From contig CALVHA010000009.1 of assembly GCA_944327255.1 (NCBI GenBank), positions 1 through 64,000 of the forward strand: a DNA stretch of 64,000 nt, written 5' to 3'. Origin of the DNA: Candidatus Gastranaerophilales bacterium (GTDB lineage: Bacteria; Cyanobacteriota; Vampirovibrionia; Gastranaerophilales; Gastranaerophilaceae). Positions 52,237 to 60,097 of the stretch are shown here, one piece after another. The notes under the pieces are model-generated. The model was given only the letters and a program-made list of their open reading frames with translations, was not told the DNA's origin and did not search any database. The position numbers were made by a program, and so were the translations under genes. The first letter of the stretch is position 1; every line of letters begins with the position of its first letter.

Positions 52237-53352
52237 ATGAAAAATATATTATTTATCTTTGGAACAAGACCTGAAGTTATAAAACTTGCGCCGGTTATTT
52301 TGGAGCTAAAAAAGTATCCTGACAAATATAATGTACTTATATGCAATACGGAACAGCAAAAAGAGCTTTCAAATCAAACCCTTGCTTATTTTAATCTTAA
52401 AGCGGATATAAATCTTGATTGTATGAAGCCTAATCAGTCACTTTTAGAGGTTCAAACAAGAATTTTGACGGCTCTGAACAGCGTATTTGCAAATAATGAA
52501 ATTGATGCAACCATTGTCCAAGGTGATACAATGACTGTTTTATGTGGCGCACTGGCAAGTTTTTATAATAAAATTCCTGTATTTCATGTAGAGGCAGGAC
52601 TTCGTTCTTACGATATTTACGAACCATTTCCGGAAGAAATTATGCGTCAAATGACTTCCAGAGTAGCACAGCTTCACTTTGCCCCGACGGAAGAAAACCG
52701 CATCGCCCTTTTAAAAGAAAATATAGATGATAATAAAATACATGTGGTAGGGAATACGGTTATAGACGCATTATTCTGCTTATCGGATGAGATAATGGAA
52801 AAAGCAGCAGATTTTTATAAAAAACAAAATATCATTATAGATGATAAACTTGTTCTTATCACTGCCCACAGAAGAGAGAATCATGGAGATAGGATCGACA
52901 GAATTATAGAGGCAATTAAATATCTGGTGGAAAAGTACACGGATCATACATTCGTAATACCTGTACATCCGAATCCTAATGTAAAGAACAAAATACATGA
53001 AAGACTTGAGGATTATAATAATGTAAAACTTTTATCCCCTCTTGATTATCCGTATCTTGTTTATCTTATGAAAAACGCAAAACTTATTCTGACAGACTCT
53101 GGAGGGATTCAGGAAGAAGCCCCTTCATTTGGCTGTCCAACATTTGTTATGCGTTATGAAACTGAACGCAAAGAAGGAATTGAAGCCGGCGTTTCGGTTC
53201 TTGTCGGCGCAGATTATGACAAGATTGTCTCCTTAAGTGAAAAGATTCTTTCCGATACCAAAGAAAATACTCGTCTGAAAGCTCAAAACCCTTATGGAGA
53301 CGGAACTGCAGCAAAACAAATTGAAGAGATTATTTCAGACTTCTTTTTATAA
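52237..53352 (+). CDS. wecB: UDP-N-acetylglucosamine 2-epimerase (non-hydrolysing)
   Basis: 371 residues. Converts UDP-GlcNAc to UDP-ManNAc for surface polysaccharides. FGTRPEVIKLAPVI, HVEAGLRS, FPEEIMRQM and TDSGGIQEEAPSFGCP are family motifs. The frame is open upstream to 52177, but ATG at 52237 begins exactly at the conserved N-terminus and fits a leaderless promoter. No other polysaccharide gene is next to it. Confidence 0.95.
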   Translation: MKNILFIFGTRPEVIKLAPVILELKKYPDKYNVLICNTEQQKELSNQTLAYFNLKADINLDCMKPNQSLLEVQTRILTALNSVFANNEIDATIVQGDTMTVLCGALASFYNKIPVFHVEAGLRSYDIYEPFPEEIMRQMTSRVAQLHFAPTEENRIALLKENIDDNKIHVVGNTVIDALFCLSDEIMEKAADFYKKQNIIIDDKLVLITAHRRENHGDRIDRIIEAIKYLVEKYTDHTFVIPVHPNPNVKNKIHERLEDYNNVKLLSPLDYPYLVYLMKNAKLILTDSGGIQEEAPSFGCPTFVMRYETERKEGIEAGVSVLVGADYDKIVSLSEKILSDTKENTRLKAQNPYGDGTAAKQIEEIISDFFL

Positions 53353-53424
53353 TTCGATTAAGAAAATCCGCCTCTTAAAATTGAAGCGGATGATTAAGGA
53401 TTATTAAGGTTTATAGGTTTATTG

Positions 53425-54075
53425 TTATCTGTTAGAAACTCTTTGTAAGTGTCTTATTGTATCCGCACGCCTGATAGCTCTTTTCATACGAGGATTGGTT
53501 ACTTTATAATCTATGCTAGGAATTGTAAGAAGTTCTTTTCTGTAGTTCTTATACATAGCAATTTCACGTTCCCTCATATTTTTTTGAACTGCTTCTTTGG
53601 CTTTTGCTCTCGGGTCAACTTTAATTTCACGAGATTTTGCAAATATAAAACATAATATTATACCAGCAAAAATACTCCAGCAAATAGCATTATTAGAAAC
53701 TTTGTCTCCAACAACAACAGGTGCTGACGCAGGGGTATCAAATATGATATTTGCCTTAGATATATCTTTTCCTTGAACATAAATTCTTATCATATTATTA
53801 CTGATATTTTCAACAATTACGCCATTTGCTGCCGAAGTATTTTTGTATATTGTTGAAATATTATCTGCAGAGGTTAAACCTTTAATATCAAGAACAATTT
53901 TGTTGCTATTTTCAACCGTACGTTTAACGGAAGCTACAGCATCCGAGCGAAGGATTATGTTATAACCATTTCCAGTTCCCTCAAGTATAACCGTGTTCAA
54001 AAAATTATCAGCAGCAAATACACTTGAATATGCTGTTAATAAAATTGTAAGAATTGTCAAAAGTATTTTTTTCAT
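53425..54075 (-). CDS. membrane protein with signal peptide and AMIN-like domain
   Basis: From ATG at 54075, 216 residues. Signal peptide MKKILLTILTILLTAYSSVFA, then a beta-rich domain (LRSDAVASVKR, KIVLDIKGL, MIRIYVQG) resembling AMIN domains of envelope proteins. One membrane helix near 140-155 (ICWSIFAGIILCFIFA) precedes a basic cytoplasmic tail with many Arg/Lys. A GTG at 54102 is in frame, but TTAGGGA lies before the ATG. Envelope anchoring is likely; the function is unknown. Confidence 0.78.
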   Translation of the reverse strand: MKKILLTILTILLTAYSSVFAADNFLNTVILEGTGNGYNIILRSDAVASVKRTVENSNKIVLDIKGLTSADNISTIYKNTSAANGVIVENISNNMIRIYVQGKDISKANIIFDTPASAPVVVGDKVSNNAICWSIFAGIILCFIFAKSREIKVDPRAKAKEAVQKNMREREIAMYKNYRKELLTIPSIDYKVTNPRMKRAIRRADTIRHLQRVSNR

Positions 54076-54239
54076 CTCTCTAATTTCCCTAATCCTTTTC
54101 ACATTTCAAGCATATACGCTAGATTAGCTTTAGTCATCAATCAACAGGACTGATTTTATCACCCGATGGATTGATATTAACTTGGGTAAAAGAATAAAAA
54201 GTTATTAATATATTAAGTCATGCTAGAATGTAAATAAAT

Positions 54240-54291
54240 GTTACAAAAGAAAGACATGCTGAAATTTGACTTTTTCAAAATCCTTTATATA
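54240..54291 (+). promoter_or_regulatory. shared three-box promoter, copy 7
   Basis: GTTA (54240-54243), 17 bp, GAAATT (54261-54266), 17 bp, TTTATATA (54284-54291). An overlapping TTGACT (54266-54271), 16 bp, TATAGA also resembles a sigma-70 promoter. Confidence 0.5.
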
Positions 54292-54326
54292 GATGTAAGA
54301 CACGAGATGATATTAAGGAGTTGGAA

Positions 54327-54704
54327 ATGAACGGTATTAATGCACAACAATCTAGCAATTTAAGTCAGGCTAAATCAAAACAATCGCAAGAAACAGTTGA
54401 AACAGCAGGATCTTTAGCAATGAATTCTACACCGTTATTTGCTGTTCCAGTTTACAACTACGATATGTTTATACCGACTAACCCGTTCTCATTAAATATA
54501 GATTTCAGCAGTTATTCAGCAGAAGGACAGGAAAACTTAGCAAGCAACACCGGATTCCTTCAGGGATTTGCAAACGCAATGTCAACAATTAACGGATTCA
54601 ACGGAGGAGCATCCTTTGGAGGCGGAAGTTCCGTTGCTGTTGCATCTGCAGGATGCGGAGGTGGTTCCTGCTCCGTTGGAGGTGGTTTCACTTCTGTAGG
54701 TTAA
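54327..54704 (+). CDS. small protein with Gly/Cys-rich tail, unknown function
   Basis: 125 residues from ATG at 54327 with AAGGAG upstream (an in-frame TTG lies 6 bp earlier). The N-terminus is Gln/Ser-rich. A middle part has PVYNYDMFIPTNPFSLN, and the last 30 residues are Gly/Ser/Val with two Cys (SAGCGGGSCSVGGG). No signal peptide. Such a tail could be a surface peptide or a modified peptide, but no modification gene is beside it. Behind a copy of the shared promoter, with its own terminator. Confidence 0.75.
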   Translation: MNGINAQQSSNLSQAKSKQSQETVETAGSLAMNSTPLFAVPVYNYDMFIPTNPFSLNIDFSSYSAEGQENLASNTGFLQGFANAMSTINGFNGGASFGGGSSVAVASAGCGGGSCSVGGGFTSVG

Positions 54705-54748
54705 TAGCTGTTATTAAATAAGAGAAATAAAAGATTATGGTATAAACT

Positions 54749-54775
54749 GACGGATTTAAAAATCCGTCTTTTTTT
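54749..54775 (+). terminator. terminator after the 54327 gene
   Basis: GACGGATT, short A-rich loop, AATCCGTC, then T7. Confidence 0.93.
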
Positions 54776-54808
54776 GTTCAATCTGGAAAAATATTATAAT
54801 TTTTATTA

Positions 54809-54814
54809 TATACT
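54809..54814 (+). promoter_or_regulatory. -10 box of the GIY-YIG gene, predicted leaderless
   Basis: TATACT followed by six bases (TGAAGA) and ATG at 54821. No separate Shine-Dalgarno sequence. Confidence 0.45.
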
Positions 54815-54820
54815 TGAAGA

Positions 54821-55066
54821 ATGAAGAAGTGCTTTTATGTATATATATTATTAACCAAAGACAACACGCTTTACTGTGGTTACACAGATGATGTTGAGCG
54901 TAGGTTTAAGCTCCACTGCGAAGGGAAAGGGGCAAAATATACAAGAGCTCACAAGCCTGTAAAAATTGTTTATACAAAAAAATACTTTACGAAATCCGAA
55001 GCTCAAAAAGAAGAATACAGAATTAAACATCTACCAAGAGAAGAAAAACTAAAACTTATAACATAG
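54821..55066 (+). CDS. GIY-YIG domain protein (YhbQ/UPF0213 type)
   Basis: 81 residues. The name motif is FYVYILL...LYCGYTDDVERR, followed by YTRAHKPVKIVY and KSEAQKEEYRIK with the catalytic Glu. Single-domain GIY-YIG nucleases of this type may act on damaged or stalled DNA; the role is not settled. Just upstream of the second MGMxASQARLL gene but with its own promoter. Confidence 0.92.
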   Translation: MKKCFYVYILLTKDNTLYCGYTDDVERRFKLHCEGKGAKYTRAHKPVKIVYTKKYFTKSEAQKEEYRIKHLPREEKLKLIT

Positions 55067-55110
55067 AGTGAGACTTTTGTAACATTTTCTTAACAAAGCA
55101 GACAAAAAAT

Positions 55111-55137
55111 TAAAGAAAACACTAAATTTTCCGATAA
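55111..55137 (+). promoter_or_regulatory. sigma-28-like promoter of the 55173 gene
   Basis: TAAAGAAA (55111-55118), exactly 11 bp, TCCGATAA (55130-55137). It matches the flagellar sigma-28 consensus TAAAGTTT-N11-GCCGATAA at 12 of 16 or more positions. TTGTAACA and TTAACA lie upstream, as before the 25084 gene. Confidence 0.6.
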
Positions 55138-55172
55138 CCATAATAAGGAAATTAAGCAAAAGGAATTATACT

Positions 55173-57203
55173 ATGGGAATGTCTGCTTCACAAGCAAGGT
55201 TATTATACCTTACAGCACAATTAAATAACTTATCACTAAAAGGACAAAAAGTTTCTGATGCAAAAATAAGACTTTCTATGGATACTCAAGCTATTCAAGA
55301 AAAGTATATTAATGCTCTTAATTCTACACGCTTATTTTTGAATACGAATATTTTTTCAGCTGAAGGCTCTACTAAACAAAGCGAATATATTACTCTTGAA
55401 AATTTAAAATCACAAGGATTACTTGTTTCTGATGGAAGCAAGCTTTTAGGATATACAAGCCAAAAAGTTCCAACGGGAGAAACAGATCAAATTTTAGTCG
55501 GCTGGGAAGATGATTTGACAAAACCTATCTATCCGACAAAAGTTGTAGAAGAAGAAGGTTTTCAAGCACCTTCCGCAACAGCTTCCGGGGATGCAGCAAA
55601 AATGCAGACTATTGTCGATGCAACTGGATTAGGCACCGATGATTTGGAAGTTCAATCTTATACTACAATTATCAACGGTGAAGAAGTTGAATTAAATTCA
55701 ATTGTTATCAAATCACAGGAAGGCTTCGACGCCATTTACGAAACACTGTTAACTGAAGGAGCAAACGGAGTAGTTGATAACGCACTCCAACAAAATTATG
55801 TAATTAACACTGACACAATTGATATGTCTAAATATGTAAGTAACGGAATTGCTTTCTTTCAGGGTGTATTTGATGGAAACGGAACTACTATTACAGGATT
55901 ATCAGGTACTCAAGGTTTGTTCAGAGATGTATACGGAACCGTTAAAAATGTAAACATTGATGGCGCCCAAATCAGTGCTGAAACTGATGCAATCGGTGGT
56001 ATAGCTGGATATCTTGGAGATGGAGGTCTAATTGAAAACTGTAATGTGACAAATGTCAATATAACCTGTAATCTACAAAATAAAGAATACGCAGAAGGTT
56101 ATGATTCAGAAAGAGCTGGAGTTGGCGGAGTTGTAGGTTATAATAATGGTTCCATCCGGAATACTTCGGTACAAGGAACAATTAATGTTCCGAATGCAGA
56201 TGACAGTTTCGGCTATATAGGCGGATTTATCGGAGCCAACACAAACTCTGAATATGGAGATCCCGATAATGTCATAGAAAACTGTTACTCAGATGTAAAT
56301 ATTATATTGGGATCAGGAAAAAATTATTCAAACTCAATTAATGGATTTATAGGTGATGACACATATGAAGCAATTATTAATAACTGTATATCTCTTGGTA
56401 GTATCACAAGCAAAACTGGCGAACCTATTAACGGTACAGATCTTGCGAACTGGGGACCTGTTATTGAATCAAATGTTCACAACCTTATTGGACTTGATAC
56501 AAGAAATAATAATGACGTACTTTACTGGGAAGACAGTGAAAGCCCTAGTTATGATACAGGTTCAAGAACCCAGCCGGATTCCTTAAGAGGAGAAACCGAA
56601 ACTCTACCGGATGGAAGCGAAATTTATGTATGGTTAAATCCAGGTACAGAGGGCTATGATGACCAAAATCAAATTTCAGCACAAAACAACAACCTGCCGG
56701 TACTGAATCTGTCAGGATTACAGGACAGTGGGCTTGTAAAAGACGGAGAGACTGAAGTGCCTGATCCTACACAGGATCCTATAGGTTATCAGCAAAAACC
56801 AATTTATCAAGATGTGGAGGTTTACGAATATAAATTAGTTGAAGATCCTAATTTTAAAATCTCGTCTTTAGCACTTGAAGAAGGACTCAGAAGCGGAGCC
56901 TACACCCTTGTTAAAGAAAGCGATGAAGAAACTACTCAAACAATTTCTATTAATGGAGTATTTTATGAAACAATAAGCTTAAGCACCTGCTCTGTAATCA
57001 CGGATGAAGCAGAAGCAGCTGCGGCACAAAAAGCAGAAGCTGAATACAACAAAGGAATGGAAGAAATTCAAGCAAAAGATAAACGTTATGAACTTGACCA
57101 GAAAAAAATAGATACACAATATAATGCATACTTACAAGAAGAAGAAAGCATTAAATCAGTACTCAATAAAAACGTAGAAAGATCATTCAAAACATTCGGG
57201 TAA
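55173..57203 (+). CDS. MGMxASQARLL family protein with GLUG-type beta-helix
   Basis: 676 residues. N-terminus MGMSASQARLLYLTAQ..NAKIRLS and C-terminus (EIQAKDKRYELDQKKIDTQYN..., ending ESIKSVLNKNVERSFKTFG) are conserved with the 25084 protein. The middle contains GLUG-like repeats (ITGLSGTQGLF, GGIAGYLGDGGLIENCNV, GGVVGYNNGSIRNTSV, GGFIGA...IENCYS), as in adhesins with beta-helices. No signal peptide. Helical ends that could pair plus an exposed variable centre suggest a flagellar-hook-like or other self-assembling surface protein. AAAGGA upstream. Operon with the 57206 gene (2 bp gap). Confidence 0.82.
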   Translation: MGMSASQARLLYLTAQLNNLSLKGQKVSDAKIRLSMDTQAIQEKYINALNSTRLFLNTNIFSAEGSTKQSEYITLENLKSQGLLVSDGSKLLGYTSQKVPTGETDQILVGWEDDLTKPIYPTKVVEEEGFQAPSATASGDAAKMQTIVDATGLGTDDLEVQSYTTIINGEEVELNSIVIKSQEGFDAIYETLLTEGANGVVDNALQQNYVINTDTIDMSKYVSNGIAFFQGVFDGNGTTITGLSGTQGLFRDVYGTVKNVNIDGAQISAETDAIGGIAGYLGDGGLIENCNVTNVNITCNLQNKEYAEGYDSERAGVGGVVGYNNGSIRNTSVQGTINVPNADDSFGYIGGFIGANTNSEYGDPDNVIENCYSDVNIILGSGKNYSNSINGFIGDDTYEAIINNCISLGSITSKTGEPINGTDLANWGPVIESNVHNLIGLDTRNNNDVLYWEDSESPSYDTGSRTQPDSLRGETETLPDGSEIYVWLNPGTEGYDDQNQISAQNNNLPVLNLSGLQDSGLVKDGETEVPDPTQDPIGYQQKPIYQDVEVYEYKLVEDPNFKISSLALEEGLRSGAYTLVKESDEETTQTISINGVFYETISLSTCSVITDEAEAAAAQKAEAEYNKGMEEIQAKDKRYELDQKKIDTQYNAYLQEEESIKSVLNKNVERSFKTFG

Positions 57204-57205
57204 TT

Positions 57206-58621
57206 ATGACAATAGATATTTCACAGGTAAATATAGATAAATATCTTGTAAATGCGAGCGAAAAAATGATACGCTCTATTGAGCTCAGCAGTGAAACTGG
57301 ACCGTCATTTTTAACGGTTACAGGAGGACTGCCGGATTTACAGGGAGTAGTCTATGCAGATGATGTGTTATCAGGCACAGTTGAAAACGAGATTACAAGC
57401 CTTGAAAAACAAAACACACAGCTGACAAACATAATTAACTCAAATGCAAATAAAAGTAGTGATATTATAAACTCAAGTAGTATATTTACAGCGAAAACAA
57501 TAGAGTTTATAAGCTACGAGTCAGAAACCGAAGAAAGTAATACAATCACAAACACATCAAATTCAGGCGGAGATACAGATGTTACAACATCAACTTCTTC
57601 TACCAACAGTCATATAAATGCAAAAACAAACACATCAAATTTAATTAAACAAATTCAATATAGTGACAAATATTCAACAGACATACAGAAAAAAATTCTT
57701 CAGGATGGGATTCAAATTCTTGCAGACTGGCTCGATGATTATATAAATAACTATGACGAAAGAGTTGCAGAAGGTAAAGCAAATGGAGAATCTGAAGTTA
57801 AATTATCCTTTCTACTAAGGCTAAGAAAATCAATTGAAAATTGTGATTTTCCAGTAGGATTCGGGAATGACGATTATTTCACATCTTCGTCCGGGAACGG
57901 GTCAATAGTATTAGGTGCATATAGCGCAGCATATAACACATATCAATATTTAAATCCAGAAGATCACGCAAACGATAATGTAGGTGCCCTGAATCAAACT
58001 AACAGAAGTATCATATTAAATGCCCAAGTTTTCGTAAAAAACAGAAAATATACAAGTGAATTACAGGTCCAAAAAGCAATTGAAAGAGGCGAATTTGACT
58101 ATCTGTTTGAGGCAGATGTAACTCAGGCAGAAATCAATCAGGCCTATGCTGACATAGTATTAGCTTCAGATGAAGTATATTACAGCTATGCTTCAACATA
58201 CTTTGCCTCAGTGCTTGCGCATGAATTGATACACTCAACACATATTACAAACGAAGCCGTTACTTATAATATGTGTGAAACATTGGAAGACGATTTCAGA
58301 GATCAGTTAATTTCGACTAACTGGTCCGCTGAAACACAGGCTGCAGTAGACACACTGTTTACCAATCTAGATTTAAACAGTTTGACATATGCAGACATAT
58401 TCTTACCTATAGGAAACGGAGGGGGCGTAAGTTTCCATGACTTAACAGCGTACGACAGCGCAACAGGAGATAATGTAGTTAATCACGGACATAATGAAAA
58501 TATGTCTTATGAAGACACAACATACTCTGATGGAACTATTGCATACAAAGGCTACAAAAACTTTACAACAGGCAACACTCTGGAAGACGATAGAAAAGAA
58601 TTAATGAACTTTGTTGCATAA
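57206..58621 (+). CDS. putative zinc metallopeptidase-like protein
   Basis: 471 residues. HELIH at 339-343 in VLAHELIHSTHITNEAV is a zinc-binding HExxH motif; a Glu further on (NMCETLED) could be the third ligand as in gluzincins. The N-terminal ~160 residues are Ser/Thr/Asn-rich with a coiled-coil stretch. Signal peptide absent. It follows the 55173 gene by 2 bp, so it may process or travel with that protein. Outside HExxH I see no known family. The end overlaps the convergent HAD gene by 21 bp. Confidence 0.8.
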   Translation: MTIDISQVNIDKYLVNASEKMIRSIELSSETGPSFLTVTGGLPDLQGVVYADDVLSGTVENEITSLEKQNTQLTNIINSNANKSSDIINSSSIFTAKTIEFISYESETEESNTITNTSNSGGDTDVTTSTSSTNSHINAKTNTSNLIKQIQYSDKYSTDIQKKILQDGIQILADWLDDYINNYDERVAEGKANGESEVKLSFLLRLRKSIENCDFPVGFGNDDYFTSSSGNGSIVLGAYSAAYNTYQYLNPEDHANDNVGALNQTNRSIILNAQVFVKNRKYTSELQVQKAIERGEFDYLFEADVTQAEINQAYADIVLASDEVYYSYASTYFASVLAHELIHSTHITNEAVTYNMCETLEDDFRDQLISTNWSAETQAAVDTLFTNLDLNSLTYADIFLPIGNGGGVSFHDLTAYDSATGDNVVNHGHNENMSYEDTTYSDGTIAYKGYKNFTTGNTLEDDRKELMNFVA

Positions 58622-59302
58622 AAAGTTTTCCCCCATGATTCCGCCAAAGTCACTGAAATCTTTTATAATCTGGTTAACAGCAGGAATTTTCTCATAAAGT
58701 TCAACCGGTTCCATAGAAGCGATTGCAACAATTTTACCTATACCAGCTGCTCTTGCGGCCTCAATACCGGATACAGCATCTTCAACTACAATACATTCAC
58801 CAGGAGATAATCCCAGATTTTTTGCAGCTATAAGATAGATATCAGGAGCAGGTTTTCCCTTAATAGTTCCATCTGAATATACAATTTTGTCCAAATCAAA
58901 CCATTTCGCTAGATGAAAATGCTCAATATAAAAATCAACGTTATCTTTTTCAGACATAGTTGCAATTGTTCTTGGAATATTATTTTCCTTAAGATAATCC
59001 AAAAACTCTACAGCATAAGGAGCCAGAGTACATTTATCTCCTTCAGCCCTGCACATGTCACGATATAAACCTTCTTTTGCTTTTGCCAATTTCTCTACAA
59101 GCTCAGGTTCCGGTTCTTTTGATATTGCATAGGCTATAATATCTTTATTGGTTCTTCCAAACATATATTTTCTCATCTCTTCATCCGAAAAAGGAGTTCC
59201 TCTCAACTGTTTTGAAAATTCTCTCCAAGTTTCAAGATGTTTTTCAGAGTCAAAAAATAAAGTTCCGTTAAAATCAAAAATGATGCCTCTATATTTATCC
59301 AT
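58601..59302 (-). CDS. HAD-family hydrolase, beta-phosphoglucomutase-like
   Basis: 233 residues. Motif I is DFNGTLF; the nucleophile Asp10 is kept but the second Asp is Asn. Later IVVEDAVSGIEAARAAGI is motif IV and GKPAPDIYL contains the Lys. Similar to beta-phosphoglucomutase and related sugar-phosphate phosphatases; the substrate is uncertain, and the Asn suggests a changed activity. GAGGAAA is upstream; 3 bp gap to the TPR gene. Confidence 0.87.
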   Translation of the reverse strand: MDKYRGIIFDFNGTLFFDSEKHLETWREFSKQLRGTPFSDEEMRKYMFGRTNKDIIAYAISKEPEPELVEKLAKAKEGLYRDMCRAEGDKCTLAPYAVEFLDYLKENNIPRTIATMSEKDNVDFYIEHFHLAKWFDLDKIVYSDGTIKGKPAPDIYLIAAKNLGLSPGECIVVEDAVSGIEAARAAGIGKIVAIASMEPVELYEKIPAVNQIIKDFSDFGGIMGENFLCNKVH

Positions 59303-59305
59303 AGT

Positions 59306-59881
59306 CTACTTTTCCTCAATCAATTTATTATAATTATCCAAATATAACTGAGCATCTTTCTGTTTATTAAGCATTTTATATACGTAAGCCAGATTATAAT
59401 AAAAATCCGGTTCGGTAGGCTTAAAATAAATTGCATCAAGAAAAGCATTTTTAGCCTTTCTAAGTTCTCCAATTTTTATATAAGCACATCCCATATTATA
59501 ATATGCATAGGCAAAATCGTTTTTTGTCTTAAGAACCGCCTTATATTTATCAATAGCCATATTAGGTCTGCCGTTAGCTAGATATAAATTTGCAAGATTA
59601 TACCCTGCCTTATAATTTTTTGGATCAGCATTTAAAGCATGATCATACATAAATTCGGCATCACCGTTTTTACCCATATCTTGCATAATATTTCCCAATA
59701 TAAGCCACTGATGAGAAGTTCGTTCCTCCTGCGGAATACTAAGAATAAGGTTGAAAGCTTCATCAATTTTGTTTGCCGCATATAAAGAATTAATATTAAT
59801 GTCTATATCACTCTCATCTGCGCCAAAAGCAGGAAGGAAAAAGTACATAATTAAAGCTGTCAAAATACATAATTTCTTCAT
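59306..59881 (-). CDS. exported TPR-repeat protein
   Basis: 191 residues. Signal peptide MKKLCILTALIMYFFLPAFG, then about four tetratricopeptide repeats (HALNADPKNYKAGYNLAN, YYNMGCAYIKIGELRKAK). Likely a periplasmic scaffold. The TATAAT ends 6 bp before the ATG and a -35 TTGGAA lies 17 bp further, so the mRNA is predicted leaderless. The HAD gene follows by 3 bp. Confidence 0.9.
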   Translation of the reverse strand: MKKLCILTALIMYFFLPAFGADESDIDININSLYAANKIDEAFNLILSIPQEERTSHQWLILGNIMQDMGKNGDAEFMYDHALNADPKNYKAGYNLANLYLANGRPNMAIDKYKAVLKTKNDFAYAYYNMGCAYIKIGELRKAKNAFLDAIYFKPTEPDFYYNLAYVYKMLNKQKDAQLYLDNYNKLIEEK

Positions 59882-59887
59882 AACAAA

Positions 59888-59916
59888 ATTATAAAATAAA
59901 TACTATAAAATTCCAA
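59888..59916 (-). promoter_or_regulatory. promoter of the exported TPR gene, leaderless
   Basis: Minus strand TTGGAA (59916-59911), 17 bp, TATAAT (59893-59888), six bases, ATG at 59881. Confidence 0.72.
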
Positions 59917-59925
59917 TCAAAAAAT

Positions 59926-59953
59926 TTGACTTTTAGAAAAAAGGAATAATAAT
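59926..59953 (+). promoter_or_regulatory. promoter of a candidate small RNA
   Basis: TTGACT (59926-59931), 16 bp, AATAAT (59948-59953). No coding gene follows on this strand for 1.1 kb. Confidence 0.45.
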
Positions 59954-59959
59954 GTTGCT

Positions 59960-60016
59960 GATGTCTCTTTTACTGGTTAAACTCCGCTTCTCCTCCTTGA
60001 GGCGGAGTTTCTTTTT
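59960..60016 (+). ncRNA. candidate small RNA with anti-Shine-Dalgarno loop
   Basis: A predicted transcript of about 57 nt that ends in a terminator: AAACTCCGC (59979-59987), 14-nt loop TTCTCCTCCTTGAG, GCGGAGTTT (60002-60010), then a T run. The loop contains CTCCTCCTT, which is like the 3' end of 16S rRNA and complementary to strong Shine-Dalgarno sequences. A short frame ATGTTGCTGATG... behind AAGGAAT also exists, so a leader-peptide origin is possible. The minus strand could use the same hairpin for the 60098 gene. Confidence 0.4.
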
Positions 60017-60097
60017 TAATCAAAAAAAAAGGTTGAAAAAGCAATTTCAACCATACACACACAATTTTAATATCTATTACACACTTATCTGAGAAAT

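Noticed and set aside
53368..53391. Terminator after wecB
   Set aside because: ATCCGC/GCGGAT is only 6 bp with a long loop and no T run.
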